Assembly (NCBI GenBank): GCA_947175645.1
Contig: CAMWNP010000007.1
Coordinates: 1-64,000 of the forward strand
DNA from: an uncultured Porphyromonadaceae bacterium
GTDB lineage: Bacteria; Bacteroidota; Bacteroidia; Bacteroidales; Muribaculaceae
DNA length: 64,000 nt
Direction: 5' to 3'
Shown here: in pieces, positions 56,845 to 64,000 of the stretch
How the letters are laid out: every line of letters begins with the position of its first letter
Numbering within the stretch: position 1 is the stretch's first letter
The notes under the pieces: model-generated
The model's database searches: none
The model's input: the letters and a program-made list of their open reading frames with translations, nothing else
Told to the model about the DNA's origin: nothing
Program-made: the position numbers and the translations under genes

Positions 56845-56857
56845 AAAAGAAATAGCA

Positions 56858-58090
56858 CTATGGCTCAAATTCATCAGGAACTAACTCTTTGATGTCCATT
56901 AGTAACCACTGTGGTATGTCAACGATTCTTATACCTTCGTAGTCAGTATCCTCGTTTCGGGTTCGCGCAAGTAGCAATTTGGGATAAGCATCACGTATCT
57001 GCAACAATGGCTCCACCTCACGTTTGAAGGTCTTTTCTTCTGAAATATCATCGCTTACCTGAATGTAGATTTTCTCCCCTCCTTTCATCGCAACGAAGTC
57101 TATCTCCTTTTGGTATAGTTTGCCTACATAGACCTCATATCCGCGCCGTAGCAATTCAATGAACACAATATTTTCCAGCATCCGTCCCCAGTCCATGTTA
57201 CGTTTACCAAGTTCGGCAAAACGGATCCCGGTATCTGCAAGATAGTATTTGTTCAATGTTTGCAAGTAGGTTTTCCCCTTTACGTCATAACGCTTAGCCT
57301 CATAGAACACAAAAGCGTTGCATAAATAATTGATATAATTACCAACCGTCATGTGATTGGTCAATGTTCCATCATTAGAGAGCGCATTGCTAATATTTCT
57401 TGATGAGGATATATTGCTGATATTATCCATGAGATAGTGGCCTACGCGCTTCATGACAGTAGGATTACCCAATTGGTATTTCTCCACGAGGTCACGAATA
57501 AGTATTGTTCCGTATACCTCCCGAATATATTTATCCCTATCGGCTGTCCTTGAATAAGGATATGCCCCTGCCAGACCACCAATTTGAATATAATCAGTAA
57601 AAGCCTCTTGAATTTTGCTATCTGCTATCTCAAAGTATGTACAATATTCCTTAAAACTGAATGGAAAAACATGTATCTCGATATGGCGACCAGTAAACAA
57701 TGTGGCAAGATCACTGCTCAAAAGAAAAGCATTGGAGCCTGTAAGATATATATCATATTTTTCTTCAGAATGCAGACTGTTTATGGCAAGTTCAAATCCT
57801 TCACATAACTGCACCTCATCAATCATCAGATAATTATTAGCACCATCAATATACCGATTCACCACATACTCATTAAGAGCATGATATTCTTTTAGTTTTT
57901 CAAAACGAAGTTTTGTAAGGTCGATTTCTATGACATTTGCAGTAGAATCAATCTCACGGATATGGTTGGCAAAAGCATTCATTAGTTTTGATTTTCCCGA
58001 GCGTCTGATACCGGTTACAATCTTTATATCGGGAGTATTTATCACTCCCGATAATTGCCTGAGGTAGTGCGGTCTGCTGATTAACTTCAT
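56858..58090 (-). CDS. AAA ATPase with DUF4143 domain
   Basis: 410 residues. The P-loop is GIRRSGKS (27-34), Walker B is YLMIDEVQ (about 88-95), and sensor LTGSNAFLL follows near 117. The C-terminal DUF4143 region (about 190-400) has the nuclease-like core [17 protein letters not shown], with Glu, Asp and Lys at positions typical of a PD-(D/E)XK fold. This family is widespread, often mobile, and of uncertain role (defence or DNA transaction has been proposed). Its base composition is clearly more AT-rich than its neighbours, which suggests recent acquisition. The start at 58090 ([13 protein letters not shown]) matches the family. Confidence 0.85.
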   Translation of the reverse strand: MKLISRPHYLRQLSGVINTPDIKIVTGIRRSGKSKLMNAFANHIREIDSTANVIEIDLTKLRFEKLKEYHALNEYVVNRYIDGANNYLMIDEVQLCEGFELAINSLHSEEKYDIYLTGSNAFLLSSDLATLFTGRHIEIHVFPFSFKEYCTYFEIADSKIQEAFTDYIQIGGLAGAYPYSRTADRDKYIREVYGTILIRDLVEKYQLGNPTVMKRVGHYLMDNISNISSSRNISNALSNDGTLTNHMTVGNYINYLCNAFVFYEAKRYDVKGKTYLQTLNKYYLADTGIRFAELGKRNMDWGRMLENIVFIELLRRGYEVYVGKLYQKEIDFVAMKGGEKIYIQVSDDISEEKTFKREVEPLLQIRDAYPKLLLARTRNEDTDYEGIRIVDIPQWLLMDIKELVPDEFEP

Positions 58091-58224
58091 CTTATTATGC
58101 TTTACAAACTGAAAAAAATTTACTTTTGGAAAACGATGCAAAGTTACGAAAACTTCATTGATTTGAGGAATAATTCGATTAAAATCCTGACTTATGGTTT
58201 ATATCCGACCACTATCTTGGCGAA

Positions 58225-58259
58225 AAAAAATGAGGATGCGAAACCAATTCGCATCCTCA
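58225..58259 (-). terminator. Terminator of pckA
   Basis: TGAGGATGCGAA pairs perfectly with TTCGCATCCTCA around ACCAA; on the minus strand eight T residues follow. Confidence 0.9.
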
Positions 58260-58283
58260 TGATATAAAGGTTAACTAAGATTA

Positions 58284-59882
58284 TCAGAGTTGGGGACCTG
58301 CCGCTACGAGAGCCTTACCTGCTTCGTTGTTTTCAAATTTCTTGAAGTTAGCGATGAACATTTCAGCGAGTTTGTCTGCTTTCTTAGTCCATTCTGCGGG
58401 ATCAGCGTAAGTGTCGCGGGGATCAAGAATTTTGGGATCTACTCCGGGGAGTTCGGTGGGAACTGTGAAATCGAAGATAGGAATCTGTTTGGTGGGAGCA
58501 GTGAGGATGGCACCTGACAGGATGGCGTCGATGATACCACGGGTGTCACGGATAGAGATACGTTTGCCTGTACCGTTCCAGCCGGTGTTAACGAGGTATG
58601 CTTTAGCACCGCTCTTTTCCATTTTCTTAACGAGTTCTTCAGCATATTTTGTGGGGTGCAGTGAAAGGAACGCTGCGCCGAAGCATGCTGAGAATGTGGG
58701 AGTAGGTTCGGTGATACCGCGTTCTGTACCTGCGAGTTTGCTGGTGAAGCCTGAGAGGAAGTAGTATTTGGTCTGCTCGGGAGTCAGGATTGAAACGGGA
58801 GGAAGTACACCGAATGCGTCGGCTGACAGGAAGATAACGTTCTTAGCAGCGGGGCCGTGGCTTCCGGGAGCGATCTTGTCGATGTGGTCGATGGGGTAAG
58901 ATACGCGGGTGTTTTCAGTCACGCTCTTGTCAGCGAAATCGATTTTGCCGTTTTCGTCAACTGTAACGTTTTCAAGAAGTGCGTCACGACGGATAGCACG
59001 GTAGATATCGGGTTCGCTTTCTTTGTCAAGGTTGATTACCTTAGCGTAGCAACCTCCTTCGAAGTTGAACACGCCGTTGTCGTCCCAGCCGTGTTCGTCG
59101 TCACCGATGAGCAGACGTTTGGGGTCAGTTGAAAGGGTAGTTTTACCGGTACCTGACAGACCGAAGAAGATAGCGGTGTTTTCGCCGTTGAGGTCGGTGT
59201 TGGCAGAGCAGTGCATTGAAGCCATGCCTTTGAGGGGGAGGTAGTAGTTCATGATAGAGAACATACCTTTCTTCATTTCACCACCGTACCAGGTGTTGAT
59301 GATCAACTGCATGCGTTCAGTGAGGTTGAAAGCCACGCAAGTTTCAGAGTTGATGCCGAGTTCTTTCCAGTTTTCAACTTTTGCTTTGGAAGCGTTCATA
59401 ACCACGAAGTCAGGCTTGAAGTTCTTCAGTTCTTCTTCAGTGGGGCGAACGAACATATTCTTAACGAAGTGAGCCTGCCAAGCCACTTCCATGATGAAGC
59501 GAACAGCCAGACGTGTGTCGGGGTTGGTACCGCAGAAAGCGTCAACCACGTAAAGAGTCTTGTCAGAGAGTTCCTTGTCAGCGATAGCCTTGAGGGCGTC
59601 CCATGTTGCGGGAGTGATGGGCTTGTTGTCGTTTTTGTATTCTTCAGAAGTCCACCAGATAGTGTTAGCAGAGGTGTCATCCTTTACGAAAAATTTATCC
59701 TTGGGAGAACGTCCGGTGTAGATACCGGTCATCACGTTGACAGCGCCGAGTTCAGTGTCCTGACCTTTTTCATAGCCGGTGAGCGCTGAGTCAAGTTCTG
59801 CCTTGTTGAGTTCTTCCCATGAGGGATTGTAGATCACCTTTGAGCCGGTGATGCCATACTGTGTTAAGTCAATGTTGCTCAT
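58284..59882 (-). CDS. pckA: Phosphoenolpyruvate carboxykinase (ATP)
   Basis: A 532-residue ATP-type PEP carboxykinase, which interconverts oxaloacetate and PEP. In gut Bacteroidales it mostly fixes CO2 on PEP during succinate fermentation. The kinase P-loop is GLSGTGKTT (about 240-248), the metal and substrate segment is [11 protein letters not shown] (about 257-267) with the FEGGCYAK motif following, and GRSPKDKF (about 57-64) is the oxaloacetate loop. The start at 59882 ([10 protein letters not shown]) matches the family; the ATG at 59957 would extend through the promoter. A TAACTTTG box lies at 59962-59955, about 75 bp upstream. Confidence 0.96.
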   Translation of the reverse strand: MSNIDLTQYGITGSKVIYNPSWEELNKAELDSALTGYEKGQDTELGAVNVMTGIYTGRSPKDKFFVKDDTSANTIWWTSEEYKNDNKPITPATWDALKAIADKELSDKTLYVVDAFCGTNPDTRLAVRFIMEVAWQAHFVKNMFVRPTEEELKNFKPDFVVMNASKAKVENWKELGINSETCVAFNLTERMQLIINTWYGGEMKKGMFSIMNYYLPLKGMASMHCSANTDLNGENTAIFFGLSGTGKTTLSTDPKRLLIGDDEHGWDDNGVFNFEGGCYAKVINLDKESEPDIYRAIRRDALLENVTVDENGKIDFADKSVTENTRVSYPIDHIDKIAPGSHGPAAKNVIFLSADAFGVLPPVSILTPEQTKYYFLSGFTSKLAGTERGITEPTPTFSACFGAAFLSLHPTKYAEELVKKMEKSGAKAYLVNTGWNGTGKRISIRDTRGIIDAILSGAILTAPTKQIPIFDFTVPTELPGVDPKILDPRDTYADPAEWTKKADKLAEMFIANFKKFENNEAGKALVAAGPQL

Positions 59883-60151
59883 TTTTTCGTAATGATTTAA
59901 TTGAGTTATAGAAGAGTTATTTATTATTTTCTGTCTTATAAATTTTTTCAACTGCAAAGTTACAAATTTTTATACGATATAAAGCAATTAAATAAGGAAA
60001 TTTTTCCCTATTAATTATTTTTTGCATTTTCATCCCGTAGATTGCGGGTAAAATTTCAGTAATTGAAACCTAAATTTATTGCATAATGTTCTAAGACGGA
60101 TTAATAAATAAGGCTAAAAATGATTTAGGCGAGTCAAAAAAATGGGGAAAT

Positions 60152-60183
60152 ATTGCAAAATCGAAAAAAACTTCTTAACTTTG
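60152..60183 (+). promoter_or_regulatory. Promoter of tRNA-Gln
   Basis: ATTG at 60152-60155 (one mismatch to TTTG), a 20-bp spacer and TAACTTTG at 60176-60183. The tRNA begins 32 bp downstream. Confidence 0.65.
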
Positions 60184-60214
60184 CAACGCTTTAGGGAAAC
60201 CTGGGCGCAAGGAT

Positions 60215-60285
60215 TGTCTTATGGTGTAATGGTAGCACTGCAGTTTTTGGTTCTGCCTGTCTTGGTTCGAATCCAGGTAAGACAA
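60215..60285 (+). tRNA. tRNA-Gln (anticodon UUG)
   Basis: The acceptor arm TGTCTTA/TAAGACA contains the U1-A72 pair typical of glutamine tRNAs. The anticodon arm GCAG/CTGC encloses TTTTGGT with anticodon TTG. The T-arm carries TTCGAAT. Length is 71 nt and no CCA is encoded. Confidence 0.93.
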
Positions 60286-60287
60286 CA

Positions 60288-60327
60288 CAAAGAAAGAGGT
60301 CACATTCATCGTGTGACCTCTTTCTTT
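60288..60327. terminator. Terminator of tRNA-Gln and the glycosyltransferase gene
   Basis: AAAGAAAGAGGTCACA pairs perfectly with TGTGACCTCTTTCTTT around TTCATCG, so it can stop both the tRNA and the convergent polysaccharide operon. Confidence 0.85.
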
Positions 60328-60344
60328 ATGTTATGTGTTTACTC

Positions 60345-61112
60345 TTATCTTCTGTACTTGAAATAGGATATTACCGCCCAGCAGCCCAGATAATAGACAG
60401 CGGGGATGAATCCGATTTTCTCTACTTTTCTCAACACATTCCACTGCGGCTTGATAACTTTCTTTTTGTTTCCGGTGACGGAAGATTTTCTCATGCGGTA
60501 ATCCACCAGGATTTCCGGATTTCCGTAGCCATAGTCTATATCCTTGAACATCGTCAGCCAGTAGACATAGTCATCGCGCATGCTGCCGAGGTTTTCATTG
60601 AAGAAAATCTTCGGGGTTTTCTGAGTGTCGTAGATGGCTGTTGAAGGGAAAATAGGACATGTTTTCAGCAATGACTTGTAGTTGACTTTCTCCGGCACGA
60701 TGAACGGGCGAAGCAGTTCCTCCTTTGAGTTTTCATCAATACGTTTGTAGGAAGAGAACACCAGGGGTGCGTTTTTCTCCTTCATGAATTTCATCTGCTT
60801 CTCAAGGAAATCGGGGTGCCAGATGTCGTCCGAGTCCAGGAAGGCGATATAACGTCCCCGAGCCTTATGCAAGGCTATATTACGTGCGCCTGACGAACCG
60901 CGGTTTTCTTTGCTTTCCACGAGAATGACCCTGGGATCGGAGGTGTATTTCTTCACCTCCGCTATACCTGCGCCATTGTCAGGCGAGCAATCGTCGACGA
61001 TAATCATCTCCCAGTATTTGTAACCTTGGGCGAGAACGCTCTCAATGGTTTCTCCAACGAAAGCCGCACCCTTGTACATGGGAGTTATTATTGATACTAA
61101 TTCTTTTTCCAT
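60345..61112 (-). CDS. Glycosyltransferase family 2
   Basis: 255 residues with a GT-A fold. The N-terminal VSIITPMYKGAAFVGETIESVL (split: VSIITPMYKG, then ETIESVLAQ), IIVDDCSPDNG, and the metal-binding DSDD (about 93-96) match GT2 enzymes of the WcaA/EpsJ kind. The acceptor is unknown; it is the last gene of a polysaccharide transcript read leftwards (galactofuranosyltransferase-like, glf, acyltransferase, GT2). The C-terminal hydrophobic helix suggests membrane association. Confidence 0.9.
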   Translation of the reverse strand: MEKELVSIITPMYKGAAFVGETIESVLAQGYKYWEMIIVDDCSPDNGAGIAEVKKYTSDPRVILVESKENRGSSGARNIALHKARGRYIAFLDSDDIWHPDFLEKQMKFMKEKNAPLVFSSYKRIDENSKEELLRPFIVPEKVNYKSLLKTCPIFPSTAIYDTQKTPKIFFNENLGSMRDDYVYWLTMFKDIDYGYGNPEILVDYRMRKSSVTGNKKKVIKPQWNVLRKVEKIGFIPAVYYLGCWAVISYFKYRR

Positions 61113-61121
61113 GTTGAAAAT

Positions 61122-62129
61122 CTATATTCCTATTAATTTGAAAATATCTTTGAACCGCGGACTCCGCTCCTTGAGTTTCATTGCAATCACCCCAATAATT
61201 ACAGGCACTGCCAATCCCACGACAAACGACGCCACGGAAAGCAGATACTGGTTTACGGACGGGAAAATATGCGATATGGGACCGCGAAGAAGCATCTGGG
61301 GAAAATATGAGAGAAGGAAGACTGTGTAACTGAAGGCTGAAAATCTGACCACGGTGTCGCTGCATTTATCCTCCAGCAGCAGTGAAAGGACAAGGCTGAA
61401 ACATATTCCTGACAATGCCGCCATGTATTTGCTGAACATCAGGGACACCGACGCTGCAAGAGACAGTACTCCAATCACAACCCAATACTTTCTGAGGAAC
61501 CTGTCAACAGCCGTCTTGTAGTCACAATAGATTATACCCGTCAGAAAGTAACTCGCATAATAGACTGCGTTACTGACCTGCATAAATTTTATTTTTGGCA
61601 GAAATACACTCAGTGTTGCCATACCTATGACCGCCAGAAACATGAAGATCAAATACCATCCCCCAATTATTTTACTGATTTTTAGATACTTATACATCAG
61701 AAACAGCACCGCAAAAATCACAAACAACGTTGGGAGGAACCACATGAAACCCATCGGGTTAAAGAATGTGGAATCGAGAAACGAGCCCCAATCCAGCGTG
61801 ACCGGATTCTGCATCATTGCCGGATCGGACATCCGGCTCTTGATAACAAAGATGACAGTGTTTATGAATAAAAAAGGTATCATAAGCCGTATCGCCTTTT
61901 TCTTCACAAAGGAAAGAAACGTTGTGTTCCTCAACTTTTCCACAGGCAGCGTATAACAGAACAGAAATCCGGAGATAAAGAAGAATAGGGGCATGTGGAA
62001 ACTGTAAACCCACTTGTAAATCCAGAGAGCCTTGAAGTCATCCGTGATGTCAGAGTGTCCTATAACCACCAGAATAGTGGCGAACACGGTCAGAAGGACT
62101 ATCTGCCTGTTTCTTGATTTTCCCTTCAC
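61122..62129 (-). CDS. Acyltransferase family 3 membrane protein
   Basis: 335 residues with about ten membrane segments. The N-terminal VFATILVVIGHSD contains the conserved His of the OafA/NodX-like family and the RLMIPFLF segment follows. Such proteins O-acetylate or succinylate surface sugars. It overlaps glf by 4 bp and lies 9 bp before the GT2 gene, so it probably decorates a galactofuranose-containing glycan. Confidence 0.82.
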   Translation of the reverse strand: MKGKSRNRQIVLLTVFATILVVIGHSDITDDFKALWIYKWVYSFHMPLFFFISGFLFCYTLPVEKLRNTTFLSFVKKKAIRLMIPFLFINTVIFVIKSRMSDPAMMQNPVTLDWGSFLDSTFFNPMGFMWFLPTLFVIFAVLFLMYKYLKISKIIGGWYLIFMFLAVIGMATLSVFLPKIKFMQVSNAVYYASYFLTGIIYCDYKTAVDRFLRKYWVVIGVLSLAASVSLMFSKYMAALSGICFSLVLSLLLEDKCSDTVVRFSAFSYTVFLLSYFPQMLLRGPISHIFPSVNQYLLSVASFVVGLAVPVIIGVIAMKLKERSPRFKDIFKLIGI

Positions 62130-63262
62130 AGCAACTGTTTAACCTTCTTCAATGCCTCGGATATAACCTGGTGCATATCGTAATAGCGATATTCGGCAAG
62201 TCGTCCGCAGAAAATGACATTCTCCTCGCGGTCGGCAAGTTCCTTATACTTGGCATAAAGCGCACTGTTTCGTTCATCGTTAACGGGATAATACGGTTCA
62301 TCGCCCGGATTCCATTCCTTTGAATACTCACGCGAAATGACAGTCACGGGGTTTGCGTACACCTCATTTCCGAACGCCTCAAAATGCTTGTGTTCGATGA
62401 TTCGTGTGAACGGAGTTTCGGAGTCAGTGTAATTGATCACCGCATTACCCTGATAGTTAGGCATATCATGGGTTTCGGTTTCAAAACTTACTGTTCGATA
62501 CTGCAGATGACCGAAGCGATAATCATAGAAGCGGTCGATTTCACCGGTATAGATTATCTTGTCGGCCAGTTTGTGCAACTCTTCACGATGTTCAAAATAG
62601 TCGGTGTTGAGTTTCACCTCCACCCCCTTGAGCATGTTTTCAATCAGGAGAGTGTAACCGCCTACGGGAATACCCTGAAATGAATCGTTGAAGTAATTAT
62701 TATCGAAAGTCAGGCGCACCGGTAGACGACGTATGATGAATGCAGGCAGATCAGTGCATTTTCGACCCCACTGCTTTTCAGTGTAATGCTTAATCAGTTT
62801 TTCATATATATCCTTACCGATGAGCGTCAGAGCCTGCTCCTCCAGGTTTCTGGGTTCCTCCACCCCTTCGGCATGCATACGCTCCAGGGCATCCTTGCGC
62901 TGCTCGTCGATCTTACGTTGCGCCTCGTCGGGAGTTTTCACGCCCCACATCTGATAGAACGTGTTCATGTTGAACGGCAGGTTATAGAGTTTGCCGTCGG
63001 GGGCCTGCGCCACCGGACAGTTGGTGTAGCGGTTGAACCCAACGAAGGAGTTCACGTAGTCCCATATCTGCTTGTCCGAGGTATGAAAAATATGCGCGCC
63101 ATATTTATGGACATTAATGCCACTGATATTTTCAGTGTAAACATTACCGCCAACCTGAGGGCGTTTGTCAATGACCAGACACTTAAAACCTGCTTTTGTA
63201 AGTTCATGAGCAGTTGTGGCACCGGCCAGGCCGGCACCGACAATCAGATAGTCGTACTTCAT
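62126..63262 (-). CDS. glf: UDP-galactopyranose mutase
   Basis: A 378-residue FAD enzyme that converts UDP-galactopyranose to UDP-galactofuranose. The Rossmann FAD site is VGAGLAGATTAHEL (about 7-20), followed by VIDKRPQVGGNVYT (about 29-42) and GAHIFHTSDK (about 55-64). Substrate residues are seen in CGRLAEYRYYDMHQV (about 353-367). Length is normal. The gene upstream is a galactofuranosyltransferase-like GT2, which uses its product. The glycan locus therefore carries galactofuranose. Confidence 0.95.
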   Translation of the reverse strand: MKYDYLIVGAGLAGATTAHELTKAGFKCLVIDKRPQVGGNVYTENISGINVHKYGAHIFHTSDKQIWDYVNSFVGFNRYTNCPVAQAPDGKLYNLPFNMNTFYQMWGVKTPDEAQRKIDEQRKDALERMHAEGVEEPRNLEEQALTLIGKDIYEKLIKHYTEKQWGRKCTDLPAFIIRRLPVRLTFDNNYFNDSFQGIPVGGYTLLIENMLKGVEVKLNTDYFEHREELHKLADKIIYTGEIDRFYDYRFGHLQYRTVSFETETHDMPNYQGNAVINYTDSETPFTRIIEHKHFEAFGNEVYANPVTVISREYSKEWNPGDEPYYPVNDERNSALYAKYKELADREENVIFCGRLAEYRYYDMHQVISEALKKVKQLL

Positions 63263-63268
63263 ATTGAA

Positions 63269-64000
63269 TTATTTTAGATATTTCTTATGGCGATCAAATT
63301 TCTCCCTCAACCCGTCAAAAAACGATGCGAGGAACAATCTGTAGTTTTTTAAATCAAACCGGCGGGTAATAAGGAAGAGCCATGTGTAAGCGGCAAAAGT
63401 CTTGCACAGGCTCAGATACCTGTGATTGGTTTTATTTATGTATGCCCAGTTGCGAATCAGACAGACGAATCGTAAAGGAGATTCGACAAAAGGCACATCG
63501 ACCAGACCGAAGAAAGCCTTTACCGTAGGAGCCTTATTTACCGGATGATAAAATTCCGCATCAAGGATTGTTACGGGATTGAACCCGGCTTTCAGGCAAC
63601 GGTAGTAGTGTTCATAATCATCACCCCAGATGAACAGTTTAGGATTGATATAACCGACTTTGTCAACGATTTTGTTGGAAAGAAGCGACCCGTTGAAAGG
63701 GAAAATGAACGGCATCAACTCGCCCCACTCCGTTCGGAGTTCATCGACGTTTATCGTTTTCACGCCATCCTTTTTTCGGGTGGCCCATGAAAGATTTTCG
63801 TGGTTATCAATGTCAATGCTCAGCGGCATCACATAATCATATTTGTCAATATAGGGAAGTTGCCGTTTCAGGCAGTCCTTTGAGGGGTACCCGTCATCAT
63901 CCATCAGCCAGAATCCATCGAACCGACCTGCTTCATGGGCCAGTTTCAGCCCTTGATGAAAACCACCGGCACCACCCTGATTGGATGAGAGCCTGTAATA
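63269..64000 (-). CDS. Galactofuranosyltransferase-like glycosyltransferase (partial, GT2)
   Basis: The frame is open to the right window edge and gives 243 codons, ending just upstream of glf (6 bp gap). The first visible part carries SSNQGGAGGF and FWLMDDDGYPS, the donor-site and metal-binding motif of GlfT-type GT2 enzymes. Together with glf it points to transfer of galactofuranose. The 5' end lies outside the window, so the start is unknown; a start at the internal Met at 63904 would delete the catalytic motif. Confidence 0.85.
   Translation of the reverse strand, partial: YYRLSSNQGGAGGFHQGLKLAHEAGRFDGFWLMDDDGYPSKDCLKRQLPYIDKYDYVMPLSIDIDNHENLSWATRKKDGVKTINVDELRTEWGELMPFIFPFNGSLLSNKIVDKVGYINPKLFIWGDDYEHYYRCLKAGFNPVTILDAEFYHPVNKAPTVKAFFGLVDVPFVESPLRFVCLIRNWAYINKTNHRYLSLCKTFAAYTWLFLITRRFDLKNYRLFLASFFDGLREKFDRHKKYLK

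Noticed and set aside
59883-59957. N-terminal extension of pckA from an ATG at 59957
   Set aside because: It runs through the TAACTTTG promoter box, and the family starts near [10 protein letters not shown].

Overview
The window looks like a chromosomal segment of a gut Bacteroidales bacterium, most probably Muribaculaceae or a near relative. The reasons are promoters of the Bacteroides type (TTTG, 19-21 bp, TAnnTTTG) in front of many genes, a SusC/SusD pair, a giant secreted protein with a type IX-like C-terminal sorting domain, the rpmB-rpmG-DUF4295 string, and a five-gene inositol-lipid cluster of the kind known from Bacteroides. I see no rRNA, CRISPR array, prophage or intact insertion sequence.

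Layout. 1-9 kb: the tail of an unidentified gene, a nitroreductase, a thioredoxin-like lipoprotein whose 3' end carries a 142-bp MITE-like insertion, mdh, a stand-alone ECF sigma factor, glutamine-dependent nadE, a LolC/E-like permease, tRNA-Leu(UAG), ribonuclease Z and tadA. 9-20 kb: metH, a giant (about 1,980 aa) secreted protein, a family 4 glycosyltransferase and tRNA-Ala(GGC). 20-27 kb: a secreted LRR/transglutaminase-like protein, tig, a Yip1-like membrane protein with smpB, galM, and DUF4295-rpmG-rpmB. 27-37 kb: a SusC/SusD/lipoprotein operon without adjacent polysaccharide-degrading enzymes, a small outer-membrane barrel and rpsA. 37-43 kb: pdxA followed by an inositol-lipid cluster (nucleotidyltransferase, ATP-grasp, CDP-alcohol phosphatidyltransferase, HAD phosphatase, inositol-phosphate synthase). 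43-52 kb: recJ-recQ, guaB, miaB and an acetyl-CoA hydrolase/CoA-transferase. 52-60 kb: an operon read leftwards (LolD-like ATPase, lipoprotein, DUF3467, cysS, RecD-like helicase), an AT-rich DUF4143 ATPase, pckA and tRNA-Gln(UUG). 60-64 kb: part of a surface-polysaccharide locus with glf and a galactofuranosyltransferase-like gene cut by the window edge.

The most striking observation is at 18542-18551. A run of ten G residues (on the coding strand) sits inside the signal-peptide region of the giant secreted protein and puts the signal peptide out of frame with the remaining 1,966 codons. A well-formed promoter lies upstream, and removing one G (or adding two) restores a single 1,982 or 1,983 aa secreted protein. 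This is what a slipped-strand phase-variation switch caught in the OFF state would look like, although a homopolymer sequencing error must be excluded.

Other points of interest are four copies of an intergenic repeat family (a perfect or near-perfect terminator hairpin plus a conserved tail of up to about 130 bp) at gene 3' ends; interlocked opposing promoters between miaB and the CoA-transferase gene; a predicted leaderless promoter for the LolD-cysS operon; the same 9-bp tandem repeat at two distant sites; and structured leaders upstream of rpmB and recJ.
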